From Anaerolineae bacterium (GTDB lineage: Bacteria > Chloroflexota > Anaerolineae > Promineifilales > Promineifilaceae): a stretch of DNA of 64,000 nucleotides. Below are positions 8,713-17,389 of the stretch, piece by piece (within the stretch, counting starts at the first letter, position 1; each line of letters begins with the position of its first letter). A program made the translations under genes and the position numbers. Under the pieces are notes generated by a model, which was given only the letters and a program-made list of their open reading frames with translations, was not told where the DNA came from and did no database searches. The stretch is from contig JAHDWK010000010.1 in assembly GCA_023382655.1 (NCBI GenBank), positions 1 through 64,000 on the forward strand, given 5' to 3'.

Positions 8713-9906
8713 TTACATGCCCCACATCGGCTCTTTCAACCACAGCGGCAGTTCAATATGAAAGGTGCTGCCGGGGCAACTCTCTTCGTCATGCCCGGCG
8801 CTTTGCGCCCAAATCTGCCCACCGTGCGCTTCGATAATGCCTCTGGCAATGGGCAGCCCCAGGCCAGGGCCACCCCCTTTGAAATTGGTTTTGCTGGAGG
8901 AGTGAAGGCTGGCGTCGGCGGCGCTGCCAAATTTCTCAAAGATCATCTCCAGATTTTCAGCGGCGATACCGATGCCGGTATCCGTTATTTGAATATCCAG
9001 AAAGCCACCCATCTCATCGGACGATTCATCCTGGCGGGTGGGCACGGCCGTAACCGTCACCCGGCCCCCATCCGGCGTATATTTCAGCCCATTCATCACT
9101 ACCTTGGTCAGCGCCTTCTTCAACTTTTCTTCGTCACCAAAAGTACTCGAAGGGACGCCAAAGGGCAAAATCACCAATTCCACCTGCCGTTCGGCAAAAT
9201 GTTTATTCAGACTGTCCGCTAACATCAACATCAGCCGTTCCAGGTTGATTTCCCGGTACTTAATCTCAAACGACTTCAAATCAAGCAACGAGACATCAAT
9301 CAGGTCGCCAATTACCTCCCGCATCCGCCGAAAACCGTTGTTAAAACCATCCAGATACACTGTCAGGCGGGGCTCGCTTTTCAATTCCGCCCGCAAAATG
9401 TTGGCATACCCCTCAATAATCGTCAACGGTGTTTTTAATTCATGGGCGGCCACAGCAATAAATTTGGTCTTCGTCTCTTCCAGGCGGTCTTCCTGGCGGC
9501 GCAATTGCACCATATGTTCAATCAAGTCGGCGCGCTGCATATCGGTGGCTAACTGCGAGGCCTCGATGACGGCATAGGTGAGGAAATCGTCCAGTTGGCG
9601 CATGGCGCGCAATGTTTCCTGGGGTGGGAACTGCCTTTCCAGGCGGGCGATAATCTCCTGTTTCAGTACGCGCAGCACCACCAGCCAATCATACGCTCCC
9701 CGCGCATCATGTCCAATGCTTGTCAGCGCCCAGGATTGCACATTGGCTAACTGCATTTCCGGCAGCGCGGTGACGCTGTCCGCCAGCAGCGCCAGGAACT
9801 CAAAAAGATCATCTTCGTCCACCAGCATGTTGGGTGCGCGGCGCAGCGTGGCGCTGCACAACACGGCCGCATTCTGGCGTAACCACAGATTCAAACCTTC
9901 AGCCAC
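8713..9906 (-). CDS. Cytosolic sensor histidine kinase
   Basis: About 398 residues, no transmembrane helix. An unassigned helical N-terminal sensor region (about 1-150) precedes the dimerisation box [11 protein letters not shown] (phospho-acceptor His) and the HATPase domain: N box [11 protein letters not shown]1 DTGIGIA, G2 GPGLGLPIA. The GTG start at 9906 overlaps the trmFO stop codon by eight bases. Its ribosome site (GAGGAG) lies inside the last trmFO codons, so translation is probably coupled to trmFO. A TTG one codon earlier is the alternative. No response regulator is adjacent, so its partner is elsewhere. Confidence 0.85.
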   Translation of the reverse strand: MAEGLNLWLRQNAAVLCSATLRRAPNMLVDEDDLFEFLALLADSVTALPEMQLANVQSWALTSIGHDARGAYDWLVVLRVLKQEIIARLERQFPPQETLRAMRQLDDFLTYAVIEASQLATDMQRADLIEHMVQLRRQEDRLEETKTKFIAVAAHELKTPLTIIEGYANILRAELKSEPRLTVYLDGFNNGFRRMREVIGDLIDVSLLDLKSFEIKYREINLERLMLMLADSLNKHFAERQVELVILPFGVPSSTFGDEEKLKKALTKVVMNGLKYTPDGGRVTVTAVPTRQDESSDEMGGFLDIQITDTGIGIAAENLEMIFEKFGSAADASLHSSSKTNFKGGGPGLGLPIARGIIEAHGGQIWAQSAGHDEESCPGSTFHIELPLWLKEPMWGM

Positions 9907-11260
9907 AAGGCGTCTCCTCAACGGCCGTCCGGTCATACCGGATGGCGTTGGCGCGGGCAAAACGGCGCAGGGCGGTCAGGGCGCGTTCGCTGTACCAGCG
10001 GTACCGCTCTGACTTGGGTAAATCGTGCTGCGGGGCGGGCAGCAGGCCAAAATTGGCCTTCATCGGCTGGAAATGGCCGGCTTCGGCATGGGTCACATAA
10101 TGACAAAGCGCGCCCAACATGGTGGTAGGCGGCAGGATGACGGGCAGTTGCCCCTTCAGCAGCCGGGCGGCATTCACACCCGCCAGCCAGCCGGTGGCGG
10201 CGTTGCCCATATAGCCTTCCACGCCGGTGATTTGCCCGGCAAAAAAGAGGTCGGCGCGGCCGCGATATTGCAGCGAGGGGTGCAACAACTGCGGCGCATT
10301 GATGTAGGTGTTGCGGTGCATCATGCCGTAGCGCATAAATTCAGCGTTTGCCAGGCCGGGAATGAGACGCAGCACGCGCTTTTGTTCACCCCAGCGCAGG
10401 TTGGTCTGGAAACCGACGATGTTGTACAGGGAACCGATCAGATTATCCTGGCGCAGTTGCACAACGGCATACGGCCGTGCCCCCGTGCGTGGATCCACCA
10501 ACCCCACCGGGCGCATCGGGCCAAAGGCCAGCGCCTTGTCACCGCGCCGGGCAATTTGCTCAATGGGCATACAGCCCTCAAAAAAGTGGGGATCTTCCTG
10601 CTCAAACTGCTTCAAGATGATCGTTTCGGCCGTCAACAACGCTTCCTGGAATTGAAAATACTCCACTTTGTTCAGAGGGCAGTTGATGTAGTCTCCTTCT
10701 TCCTGTTCACCGCGATCATAACGGGAGTCGCGGAAGGCAACGGACATATCAATACTGTCTGCCTGCACAATGGGGGAGAGGGCATCATAAAAGTAGAGGT
10801 GCTGCTGCCCGGTCAATTCGCTGAGGCTGGCAGCCAGGGCAGACGAAGTGAGGGGGCCGCTAGCGATGATGGTGGGGGTGGGCGGCACGGCCGTGACCTC
10901 CTCCCGTACCAGTTCAATTAATGGATGGCTCTCAATCTTTTCCGTCACCCGCTGTGCAAAGAGGTCGCGGTCTACGGCCAATGAGGAACCGGCGGGCACG
11001 GCCGTTTCCTGGGCACAGGTCAATATCAATGACCCCAGGCCGCGCAGTTCAGCTTTAAGCAGTCCGGGCGCTTTGTCCGGTAGAAAAGAGCCAAGCGAAT
11101 TGCTGCACACCAGTTCTGCCAGCCAGGCGGTAGCGTGGGCGGGTGTGTTTTGCCGGGGGCGCATTTCATACAAACGCACCGGTACACCCAACTCCGCTGC
11201 CTGCCAGGCTGCTTCGGCTCCCGCCAGACCACCACCAATAACGATCAACGCTGTATGCAT
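9899..11260 (-). CDS. trmFO: Folate/FAD-dependent tRNA (uracil-54-C5) methyltransferase
   Basis: 453 residues; makes ribothymidine at tRNA position 54 using methylene-tetrahydrofolate and FADH2. The N-terminal Rossmann FAD site [14 protein letters not shown] is followed by the family hallmarks [28 protein letters not shown] and YINCPLNK. Late motifs include [19 protein letters not shown] and CHYVTHA. Length and all hallmark segments match TrmFO. The 3' end carries the ribosome site and start of the following histidine kinase gene. Confidence 0.97.
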   Translation of the reverse strand: MHTALIVIGGGLAGAEAAWQAAELGVPVRLYEMRPRQNTPAHATAWLAELVCSNSLGSFLPDKAPGLLKAELRGLGSLILTCAQETAVPAGSSLAVDRDLFAQRVTEKIESHPLIELVREEVTAVPPTPTIIASGPLTSSALAASLSELTGQQHLYFYDALSPIVQADSIDMSVAFRDSRYDRGEQEEGDYINCPLNKVEYFQFQEALLTAETIILKQFEQEDPHFFEGCMPIEQIARRGDKALAFGPMRPVGLVDPRTGARPYAVVQLRQDNLIGSLYNIVGFQTNLRWGEQKRVLRLIPGLANAEFMRYGMMHRNTYINAPQLLHPSLQYRGRADLFFAGQITGVEGYMGNAATGWLAGVNAARLLKGQLPVILPPTTMLGALCHYVTHAEAGHFQPMKANFGLLPAPQHDLPKSERYRWYSERALTALRRFARANAIRYDRTAVEETPCG

Positions 11261-11338
11261 GAGCGGGATTTTATCACACTCACCCAGGCAATAAAAAACG
11301 GCCGTTGCGGGGGCAACGCCCGTTTAGCCTTTCAAGCC

Positions 11339-11372
11339 AGACATCCAATTTTTCAAAAAAAATCGGATGTCT
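11339..11372 (-). terminator. Hairpin after the phosphoribosyltransferase gene
   Basis: Arms AGACATCCAATTTTT and AAAAATCGGATGTCT pair over about 15 bp with mismatches near the middle. The hairpin begins seven bases past the stop codon at 11379. The A/T tracts are inside the stem rather than after it, so it is only a possible terminator. Confidence 0.4.
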
Positions 11373-11378
11373 CACTGC

Positions 11379-11882
11379 TTAATTCCACACGCCCAACACT
11401 TCCGGTCCCCGATCCAGTTCCCAGGGATAGATGATGTAGGCGTCGGTGACAGCGGCGTAGTAAGTGGGTGTAACACCAGGATAAAGCGAGGTGGATGGTT
11501 TGTAGTGCAGCACACAGGTATCGGGCATCCCGCCAGCCGCATCAATGCGGTTAGCCACCGTGACCATATTCCGCCCTTTGGTCCAGACATCATCCACCAC
11601 CAGCACCCGTCGCCCGGCAAGGGCCTCATCGGCCGGAAACTGGATAAATTCGGGAATGGCATATTTCTCTGGACCGGGAATTTGCAGGCCGGGGAAATCG
11701 GCCGGGAAACGTACAGAGGCCGTCAGGACATAGGTGATGTTGAGCGCCTCGGCGAGCAGCCCGCCCGGTATAATGCCGCCACGGGTGATAATGACCATAC
11801 TGTCATAACGGCCGTGAATCTGCGGCGTTAGATAATCAATCAATTTGTCTACATCAGACCACGTGAGAACTTCACGACGCAT
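11379..11882 (-). CDS. Phosphoribosyltransferase-domain protein
   Basis: 167 residues. Type I PRTase fold: the PRPP loop is VLVVDDVWTKGRNM, preceded by MVIITRGGIIPGGLLAEAL. The C-terminal PWELDRGPEVLG resembles xanthine/hypoxanthine-guanine type enzymes, so purine salvage is a fair guess. An in-frame extension reaches 12182 inside the neighbouring kinase gene and is rejected. The ATG at 11882 has AAGGAGA at the right distance. Confidence 0.8.
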   Translation of the reverse strand: MRREVLTWSDVDKLIDYLTPQIHGRYDSMVIITRGGIIPGGLLAEALNITYVLTASVRFPADFPGLQIPGPEKYAIPEFIQFPADEALAGRRVLVVDDVWTKGRNMVTVANRIDAAGGMPDTCVLHYKPSTSLYPGVTPTYYAAVTDAYIIYPWELDRGPEVLGVWN

Positions 11883-11899
11883 GGGGTTCTCCTTCGTTG

Positions 11900-11934
11900 A
11901 TAAAAATGCAGGCATACCCGGTGTGGGGTATGCC
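11900..11934 (-). terminator. Rho-independent-type terminator after the GAF histidine kinase
   Basis: On the minus strand a 9-bp stem (GGCATACCC / GGGTATGCC) with a 6-nt loop is followed by TGCATTTTTATC. It lies between the kinase gene and the ribosome site of the phosphoribosyltransferase gene. Confidence 0.5.
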
Positions 11935-11977
11935 CGACGTGTTATGCTACCCGTTTGGGGGCGGACTGTCAACTTTC

Positions 11978-12022
11978 CGTGAGCCGTAATCCGAAGGCCG
12001 TAATCCGAAGGCCGATTACGGT
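11978..12022. repeat. CCGTAATCCGAAGG iterated repeat
   Basis: Two direct copies of CCGTAATCCGAAGG and an inverted partial copy (CCGATTACGG). The TAA stop of the histidine kinase gene (12016-12018 on the minus strand, CCG TAA) lies inside the repeat. Confidence 0.7.
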
Positions 12023-14067
12023 TGGACAACCGGCAGCACCACATGGAAATGGCTGCCCGGCAGCACAGTTTCATCGTACCCGGCGCTTTCCGCCCATACT
12101 TTACCCTGGTGGGCTTCCACAATGCCACGCACAATCGCCAACCCCAAACCAGTACCGCCGCCTTTGAATTTAGTCTTGCCACTGGAATGAAGGGCTATTT
12201 GCCCGGTCTGGTAAAACTTAGAAAAGATCAGTTCGCGGGCATCAGGCGGAATGCCAATGCCGGTATCGCTGATGATGATTTCCACATAACCGGGCACGGC
12301 CGATGTTACGGCACCGTCAGCGCCCCCCGGCAACAGGGTGTGGGTGATGGTAATGCGCCCGCCGTCCGGCGTATATTTGATGGCGTTCAGCAGCAGGTGA
12401 GAAAAGACGGAGCGCAGCCCTTCCACATCGCCTTCAATGTCCGGTACGGCCGTCATTGGCTCCATCACCAGGAGCAAATTGCGCTGCGCCAGCACATCAG
12501 CCAATGAAAGATGCACCCGCTCTAACAAATGCCCCAACGAAAGCGGCTGAAAATGTAGCTCCAATGCCTGGTTGTCAATTTTAGCCACATTCAGCATGTT
12601 ATTCACTACCTCATGCAAACGCAGCGCCCCTTGAAAAATGCCTGTCACCAGTTCACTGTGGTACTTGTTTTCGGCAACATCTTGCTCTTGCAGGAGCATC
12701 TGGCTATATCCTTTGATCGTCGTCAGCGGGGTGCGTAGTTCATGCGCCGCCACGTTAATGAAATCGCTCTTGGCCTGATCCAGACGCGCCAATTGAATAA
12801 CGGCCTCGGTGCGTTTTTCCACTTCATAAGCGAGTTGGCGGTTGAACTGGTCAATGCGGTTATACAGTTCAGCATTGTGCAAAGCCACCGCCGCCTGCAC
12901 GGCAAAAGTGGTAGCCGGCGTCGTATCTTCCTGGCTATAAGCTTCCTCTTGTTCCCGCACCAACGATAACATACCAATAACCACTCTTTCATGAATGAGC
13001 GGCACACCCAACCATGACCGGGCCTTGGGCAGCCCGGACACATGGGTCCAGTTTGGCTGTTTGGAGACATCTGGTATTACCAGTGGCTTTTGGGTGCGGT
13101 GAATCGTGAGGTAAATATCCTCTTCGTCGGTTGTGCCCAATGAGACACGTATTTGCAGTGGTTGGGTATCCGCCGGAAAGCCCCGTGCAGCCACAATTTC
13201 TAGTTCATTATTGTCGTGCAGCAATAGGGCGGCCCGATCATAAGGCACCACTGACGCCAACTGCTCCAGGATGTTGCCCAACACCTCTTCACGGTCGAGG
13301 GTGCCAGAGAGGGCCAGGCCAATTTCATACAAGGTTTCGGCCATATGCCGCCGCCCGGATTCACGCTGGTAAAGAACGGCATTACGAATGGCTACGGCCG
13401 TTTGTGCCGCCAATGATTGCAGAGCCAGAATGTGGTCGGCTTCAAAAGCAGCTACATCACGACTTTGAATGTCTAGCACCCCCATCAGTTTTTGCCCGGC
13501 TACCAGGGGGAGCGCCAGTTCGGAACGCATACGGGGTAACAAATTGGGGTCGATGCCGGGCAAATCGCACACGCCGTTATTGGCACAAATAATTTCTTGT
13601 CGCCAGGCCGCCGCGCCCATAGCCTGACGGCCGTCTAAATAAGCGCCGACGGTATAGGCGTGGGACACCGCACCAGCCTGGGTAAAGCGGGAAATGGCGA
13701 GGTCTTTTTCCAGCAGATACAGGCCCACATAATCAAACTGAAACTGCTGTTGCAGTAAACCCGCAATGCCCGCCAGCAAACTGTCAAAATCAGGGTTGGC
13801 GGTGATTTCCTGGCCTAAGGCGCCACTGGTTTCGGCCTGACGGCGCAACAAAGCAAGACGTTGAAAGGTACGGAAACGAGCCATCTCGATGATGAGGGTA
13901 ATGATCACGGCCGTAATCATCAACCACACCACCAACCCACTCCCGGTAAAACGGGCCGCCAACCAGGCCACCACACTCAAGCCGGCTAATGCCGCCATAA
14001 ACACCAGCAAAATTTCCAGCCAATGACCGGTGATAATCTTTGCCAGCCGCCGCAACCAGAGCTTCAT
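12016..14067 (-). CDS. Membrane sensor histidine kinase with two GAF domains
   Basis: 683 residues. Two N-terminal transmembrane helices (LEILLVFMAALAGLSVVAW; SGLVVWLMITAVIITLII) with almost no periplasmic loop, then GAF domain 1 (about 85-220), GAF domain 2 (about 240-400, VPYDRAALLLHD), and a coiled linker. The HisKA box is VAAHELRTPLTTI (His acceptor) and the HATPase has N box NAIKYTPDGG, DTGIGIP and GTGLGLAIV. It probably senses a cytosolic ligand or redox state. No response regulator is adjacent. The last 100 residues closely resemble those of the kinase at 8713-9906, including the LHSSxKTxFKGGG insert, so the two may be paralogues. Confidence 0.88.
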   Translation of the reverse strand: MKLWLRRLAKIITGHWLEILLVFMAALAGLSVVAWLAARFTGSGLVVWLMITAVIITLIIEMARFRTFQRLALLRRQAETSGALGQEITANPDFDSLLAGIAGLLQQQFQFDYVGLYLLEKDLAISRFTQAGAVSHAYTVGAYLDGRQAMGAAAWRQEIICANNGVCDLPGIDPNLLPRMRSELALPLVAGQKLMGVLDIQSRDVAAFEADHILALQSLAAQTAVAIRNAVLYQRESGRRHMAETLYEIGLALSGTLDREEVLGNILEQLASVVPYDRAALLLHDNNELEIVAARGFPADTQPLQIRVSLGTTDEEDIYLTIHRTQKPLVIPDVSKQPNWTHVSGLPKARSWLGVPLIHERVVIGMLSLVREQEEAYSQEDTTPATTFAVQAAVALHNAELYNRIDQFNRQLAYEVEKRTEAVIQLARLDQAKSDFINVAAHELRTPLTTIKGYSQMLLQEQDVAENKYHSELVTGIFQGALRLHEVVNNMLNVAKIDNQALELHFQPLSLGHLLERVHLSLADVLAQRNLLLVMEPMTAVPDIEGDVEGLRSVFSHLLLNAIKYTPDGGRITITHTLLPGGADGAVTSAVPGYVEIIISDTGIGIPPDARELIFSKFYQTGQIALHSSGKTKFKGGGTGLGLAIVRGIVEAHQGKVWAESAGYDETVLPGSHFHVVLPVVQP

Positions 14068-14076
14068 GATTTATCC

Positions 14077-14109
14077 AGAAACCGGGTTATTGGCAGACAC
14101 CCGGTTTCT
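14077..14109 (-). terminator. 11-bp hairpin between two minus-strand genes
   Basis: Perfect arms AGAAACCGGGT and ACCCGGTTTCT with an 11-nt loop, five bases after the stop codon of the gene ending at 14114. No T-run follows. Confidence 0.4.
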
Positions 14110-14113
14110 ACAC

Positions 14114-14944
14114 TCAGCGAATCGTAATAGGAATCTCGTTTGATAGGGTATGGAATGTGCCTTGCCCGTTCAGGCAGGTTTGAAACCCATCAAAACAGAC
14201 AACAGTACGCAAAGTATAATTGCCTGCCTCCGGTAAGGAAAGCCAGGAAGCCCAGGTTAGCCCTTCGGCGGGCATCACATCATTGTTACCGCCCCAATTG
14301 TTCTGGTACCACTGCACCCGGTCTACCCCATCTTTACGGGGCAAGACGCCGATGGTGGAATAAGGCACACCCGCACCAGACGTATTGGCGATTGTCCACT
14401 CATACCAGACCTCACCGTTTACTGTAGGGTTGGTGCGCCAATCTTGCAGCACAAAACTGGTGGCAGTCAGTCCCCGGTGATTACCCGGTTGGGGGCCAGG
14501 CGGCGGGGCGGGTGTATTGGTCGGTGGTACCGGTGTGGGTGTAGCGGTAGGTAAAATGACCGGGACAGGTGTGTTGGTTGGGGGCACGGCCGTCGGTGTT
14601 TCGGTGGGCACGGCCGTCTCTGTGGGGATGGGCGTGTCGGTTGCGGGAATGGTAGGTACCGGCGTTACGGTGGCCGGAATGGCGCTGGTGACAGTAGCCA
14701 ATGCTGCCGGTGGTTGCTCGGCGATCTGCGTGGCCGGTACGGCCGCGCTTGTAGTTATGGCGGCTACTGTGGCCGCCACGGATGTTTCAACATTTTGAGT
14801 GGGGACGGCTACGGCCGTGCCTGTCGCCGCTGCCTCAACCGGCTGTTCCGCTTGCAGCCCCAGATACAACAAAACGCCCCCCGCCACAAACAGCAAGAGG
14901 GCTAAGAGTGAAATACCAATCAATAATGTGCGTGAATTGTTCAT
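14114..14944 (-). CDS. Membrane-anchored protein with Thr/Pro linker and Ig-like C-terminus
   Basis: 276 residues. One N-terminal signal-anchor helix (LLIGISLLALLLFVAGGVLLYLGL), then a low-complexity Thr/Pro/Ala/Val linker to about residue 150 (PTNTPVPVILPTATPTPVPP-like), then a beta-rich domain of about 120 residues (GLTATSFVLQDWRTNP, YEWTIANTSGAGVPY) with two Cys late in it (VCFDGFQTCLNG) that could form a disulphide. Likely exposed on the outer face of the membrane. The family is not recognised. Many linker codons are ACGGCCGT octamers reading TAV. It is divergent from the SLATT gene. Confidence 0.65.
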   Translation of the reverse strand: MNNSRTLLIGISLLALLLFVAGGVLLYLGLQAEQPVEAAATGTAVAVPTQNVETSVAATVAAITTSAAVPATQIAEQPPAALATVTSAIPATVTPVPTIPATDTPIPTETAVPTETPTAVPPTNTPVPVILPTATPTPVPPTNTPAPPPGPQPGNHRGLTATSFVLQDWRTNPTVNGEVWYEWTIANTSGAGVPYSTIGVLPRKDGVDRVQWYQNNWGGNNDVMPAEGLTWASWLSLPEAGNYTLRTVVCFDGFQTCLNGQGTFHTLSNEIPITIR

Positions 14945-14960
14945 AAACTATTGTACCAAT

Positions 14961-14975
14961 CCTTGCCGGGCAAGG
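14961..14975. repeat. CCTTGCC-G-GGCAAGG palindrome in the divergent intergenic region
   Basis: A perfect 7-bp inverted repeat with one central base, 17 bases upstream of the 14114-14944 gene. The region 14945-15150 also holds the perfect palindrome GGGTATACCC at 15041-15050. Confidence 0.5.
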
Positions 14976-15076
14976 CACAACTCACGCTAGTGCCAGGCAA
15001 GGGAGTATCCACCCCCGGTCAGTCTTTAGCCAGTCACAGCGGGTATACCCTTTGCCCGACGTACCGAACCCTGTTA

Positions 15077-15120
15077 TGTCAATTGACATTTTGCGGTAAA
15101 AGGCGCACAATGTACACATT
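15077..15120. promoter_or_regulatory. Two palindromic operator candidates over the SLATT promoter
   Basis: TGTCAATTGACA at 15077-15088 is a perfect 12-bp palindrome that contains the -35 hexamer. AATGT-AC-ACATT at 15109-15120 is a second inverted repeat touching the end of the -10. A repressor bound at either would block the promoter. This is inferred from position only. Confidence 0.5.
15083..15111 (+). promoter_or_regulatory. Sigma-70-type promoter of the SLATT/SLOG operon
   Basis: TTGACA (15083-15088), a 17-bp spacer and CACAAT (15106-15111, 4 of 6 consensus). The expected start of transcription is near 15118, giving a leader of about 33 bases with AGGAGAG at a proper distance from the ATG at 15151. 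Confidence 0.65.
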
Positions 15121-15150
15121 ATCAGTCACCCCAAACCAGGAGAGATTTAG

Positions 15151-17376
15151 ATGGAATCAGCAACCGAAACCAGCCGCCCGGCTATTTTGGAAAAAGCATG
15201 GATGCACCACGCAGAACTGGACACAAATGCCGACAAGTTGAATAAACGCCATGTGAGCTTGCGTAAGTGGGTGGCTATTCTGGGCATAGTAGCTACCATT
15301 TTGGCTATTGTTACCAATGTTTACAGTCCCGGGTTCGACATTGCACCGCAGGCTGTTTTGAAGGTGCTATTGATTCTGACGCCGTTGGGTGGTTCAATAC
15401 TGGCAGCTTATACGAGTCGGGAATTAGGTGACGGCCGTTGGCTGGCAATGCGCGCCGGGGCTGAAGAGATCAAAAAAGAAATTTATCTTTACCGCACCGT
15501 ATTGAAGCATTACCCCGATCGCAACAAATGGCTCAGCAACCGGCTGGCTCACATTCAGCGCCAGGTATTCAAAGCCAGCGGGCGTAAACTAGACACTGAA
15601 CCCTACAAAGGCGTTTTGCCCCTCTACTTCTCTCCAGATGATCCCAATAGTGACCCTGGTTTTACTGACCTGACACCAGAGGAGTACGTGCGTTTCCGGC
15701 TGCAAGAACAGTTATCCTGGCATGAGGGGCGTATTGTGCGGCTGAGCAAAGGCAAGCGCAACCTGACGATTGCTATTTTGTTGATGGGCGGCGCCGGCTC
15801 GTTGCTGGCGGCATTGGGCGGCCCATTTGCTGTCTGGGTGGCCCTGACCGCTTCACTCACCGCCGCCCTGACCGGCTGGGAAGAGCTGCGTAACCGCGAA
15901 ACAACCATTGCCAATTACAGCAAAGTAAAGTTGGAATTGGCTATCATTCGGGATTACTGGTACGGCCTGTCCAGCGCTGAACAAACAGATTCGGAATTTT
16001 ACAAAATGGTGCTGGCCACCGAAAATCTGATGTTTGCCCAAAATAGCGAATGGCTGCGCTCGATGCAGGAGACATTGGCGGGCGCTGAAGATGAAGAAAA
16101 AAAGCTGGTAGAGGAAATGATACAGGTGTCAGCCTCTGCACACGCCGAATTGCAGAAAAAATTACTCGCGGAGTCACAGGTCGTCTTTGCCCAGACCACA
16201 GAACAGCTATCAGCGGTTGCTGCTGACGCGGCGGCCACGGTGTCCGGCATGGTCACGGCCGTGTCCAACGAAGCCCTGGCGCTCAACCAGACAATAGGCG
16301 AATCGGTAGACGCGGCGGCCAGTGAAGCAGCGGCCGCCCGCCTGGCTATGGAAAGCAGCCGGGACGCGGCGCTGCAAGAAGCGGCCGCCTGGCGCGAAAC
16401 AGCCCAGGATAGTGCCACTGCTGCCGTCGCCCAATCCGCCACCGTCCGCGAAGCGGCCGCCTCTGAAGCCACTGCCTGGCAGGAAACGGCCCAAGAGACG
16501 GTAGACATGGCCGTCGCCCAATCCACTGCCGCCCGTGCCGCCACCGCCGCCGAAGCCATCGCCTGGGGGCAAACGGCGCAAGAAGCCGTAACAATGGCTA
16601 CCGCGCAATCGGCGGCCGCCCGCGAGAGTATGGCCGAAACGGCCGAAGCGGTCGCCGCTGAAGCGGACGCCAACCGTCTGGCCCTGGAAACCAGCCGAGA
16701 CATGGCGCTGGAAGAGGCAGGCGACTGGCGCGAAGCAGCCGTGGAAAGCGCCGCTGAAGCTGTCGCCCAATCTATCGCCGTGCGGGAAGGGACGGCGGCC
16801 GTTGTGGCTGCCGAAACGGCCGCCTGGTCAGAGGCAGCCCAAGACGCGGTAGACACGGCCGCTGCCCAATCTGCTGTCGCCCGTGAAGCTGCCGAAACGG
16901 CCGTAGCCGCTGAAGCTGCCGCCTGGTCAGAGGCAGCCCAAGACGCCGTAGACACAGCCGCCGCCCAATCAGATGCCGCCCGTGAAGCTGCGGCAGCCGA
17001 AGCCGCCGCCTGGGGGGAAACCACCCAAGAGGTTGTAGATAAGGCCCTGGCAGAGGCAGCCGCACTGCGCATGCAAGCAGGGGAACAGATCAAGTTTGCC
17101 GTCAATTTTACGCCTGTGACGACAGCCCTGGAAGATGTGGGCACGGCCGTGCAGGAAACATGGGCCAACGTCGTTTATGAAGCTGTACCGGACATCAAGT
17201 ACCCCATTCAGTTCACGCCGGTGGAAACAGACGGCCGTGAAAATGGGGAACCGGCGGCCATATCAGATACGGCCGTAGACGATGCTGTAAATCGCCTGTT
17301 AGAGAAAGGTGTACAGGTGGCCGACGAGGCCATCAAGCAGGCATTAGCCCAGGCAGCACAAGAAGAAGAGAGTTAA
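15151..17376 (+). CDS. SLATT-type (DUF4231-like) membrane protein with Ala-rich coiled-coil repeats
   Basis: 741 residues. Two copies of a two-helix membrane module: helices near 38-58 and 65-90 (LILTPLGGSILAAYTSRELG), and a second pair near 210-250 (TIAILLMGGAGSLLAALGG, VWVALTASLTAALTGW). Each is followed by charged helices (RWLAMRAGAEEIKKEIYLYR; YSKVKLELAIIRDYWYGLSS) of SLATT/DUF4231 style. From about residue 380 to 630 there are tandem 29-residue repeats of the form AWxEtAQxxVDxAxAQSxxARE, one copy with a four-residue insert. A short C-terminal segment has two TPVxT-type motifs. SLATT proteins are predicted pore-forming or membrane effectors of nucleotide-signal conflict systems (family knowledge). 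The next gene starts 13 bases downstream and encodes a SLOG-like sensor, which supports that role here. Inference only; no experimental counterpart is known to me. Confidence 0.75.
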   Translation: MESATETSRPAILEKAWMHHAELDTNADKLNKRHVSLRKWVAILGIVATILAIVTNVYSPGFDIAPQAVLKVLLILTPLGGSILAAYTSRELGDGRWLAMRAGAEEIKKEIYLYRTVLKHYPDRNKWLSNRLAHIQRQVFKASGRKLDTEPYKGVLPLYFSPDDPNSDPGFTDLTPEEYVRFRLQEQLSWHEGRIVRLSKGKRNLTIAILLMGGAGSLLAALGGPFAVWVALTASLTAALTGWEELRNRETTIANYSKVKLELAIIRDYWYGLSSAEQTDSEFYKMVLATENLMFAQNSEWLRSMQETLAGAEDEEKKLVEEMIQVSASAHAELQKKLLAESQVVFAQTTEQLSAVAADAAATVSGMVTAVSNEALALNQTIGESVDAAASEAAAARLAMESSRDAALQEAAAWRETAQDSATAAVAQSATVREAAASEATAWQETAQETVDMAVAQSTAARAATAAEAIAWGQTAQEAVTMATAQSAAARESMAETAEAVAAEADANRLALETSRDMALEEAGDWREAAVESAAEAVAQSIAVREGTAAVVAAETAAWSEAAQDAVDTAAAQSAVAREAAETAVAAEAAAWSEAAQDAVDTAAAQSDAAREAAAAEAAAWGETTQEVVDKALAEAAALRMQAGEQIKFAVNFTPVTTALEDVGTAVQETWANVVYEAVPDIKYPIQFTPVETDGRENGEPAAISDTAVDDAVNRLLEKGVQVADEAIKQALAQAAQEEES
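16378..17035 (+). repeat. 87-bp tandem coding repeats in the SLATT gene
   Basis: About six to seven degenerate copies of an 87-bp unit (29 codons). The last two are nearly identical over GCCTGGTCAGAGGCAGCCCA and the bases that follow. Spacing from Trp to Trp in the protein is 29, 29, then 33 and 29 residues. A longer unit containing RLAxExSRDxALxEA occurs twice. Confidence 0.75.
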
Positions 17377-17389
17377 TGGAGACCAACTT

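Noticed and set aside
11883..12182. N-terminal extension of the phosphoribosyltransferase into the kinase gene
   Set aside because: The internal ATG at 11882 has a strong ribosome site, and the extension is iterated repeat plus antisense kinase codons.
15999..17168. Minus-strand open frame of about 389 codons opposite the SLATT repeats
   Set aside because: Ser/Ala-rich antisense of GC-biased tandem repeats; no promoter or ribosome site.
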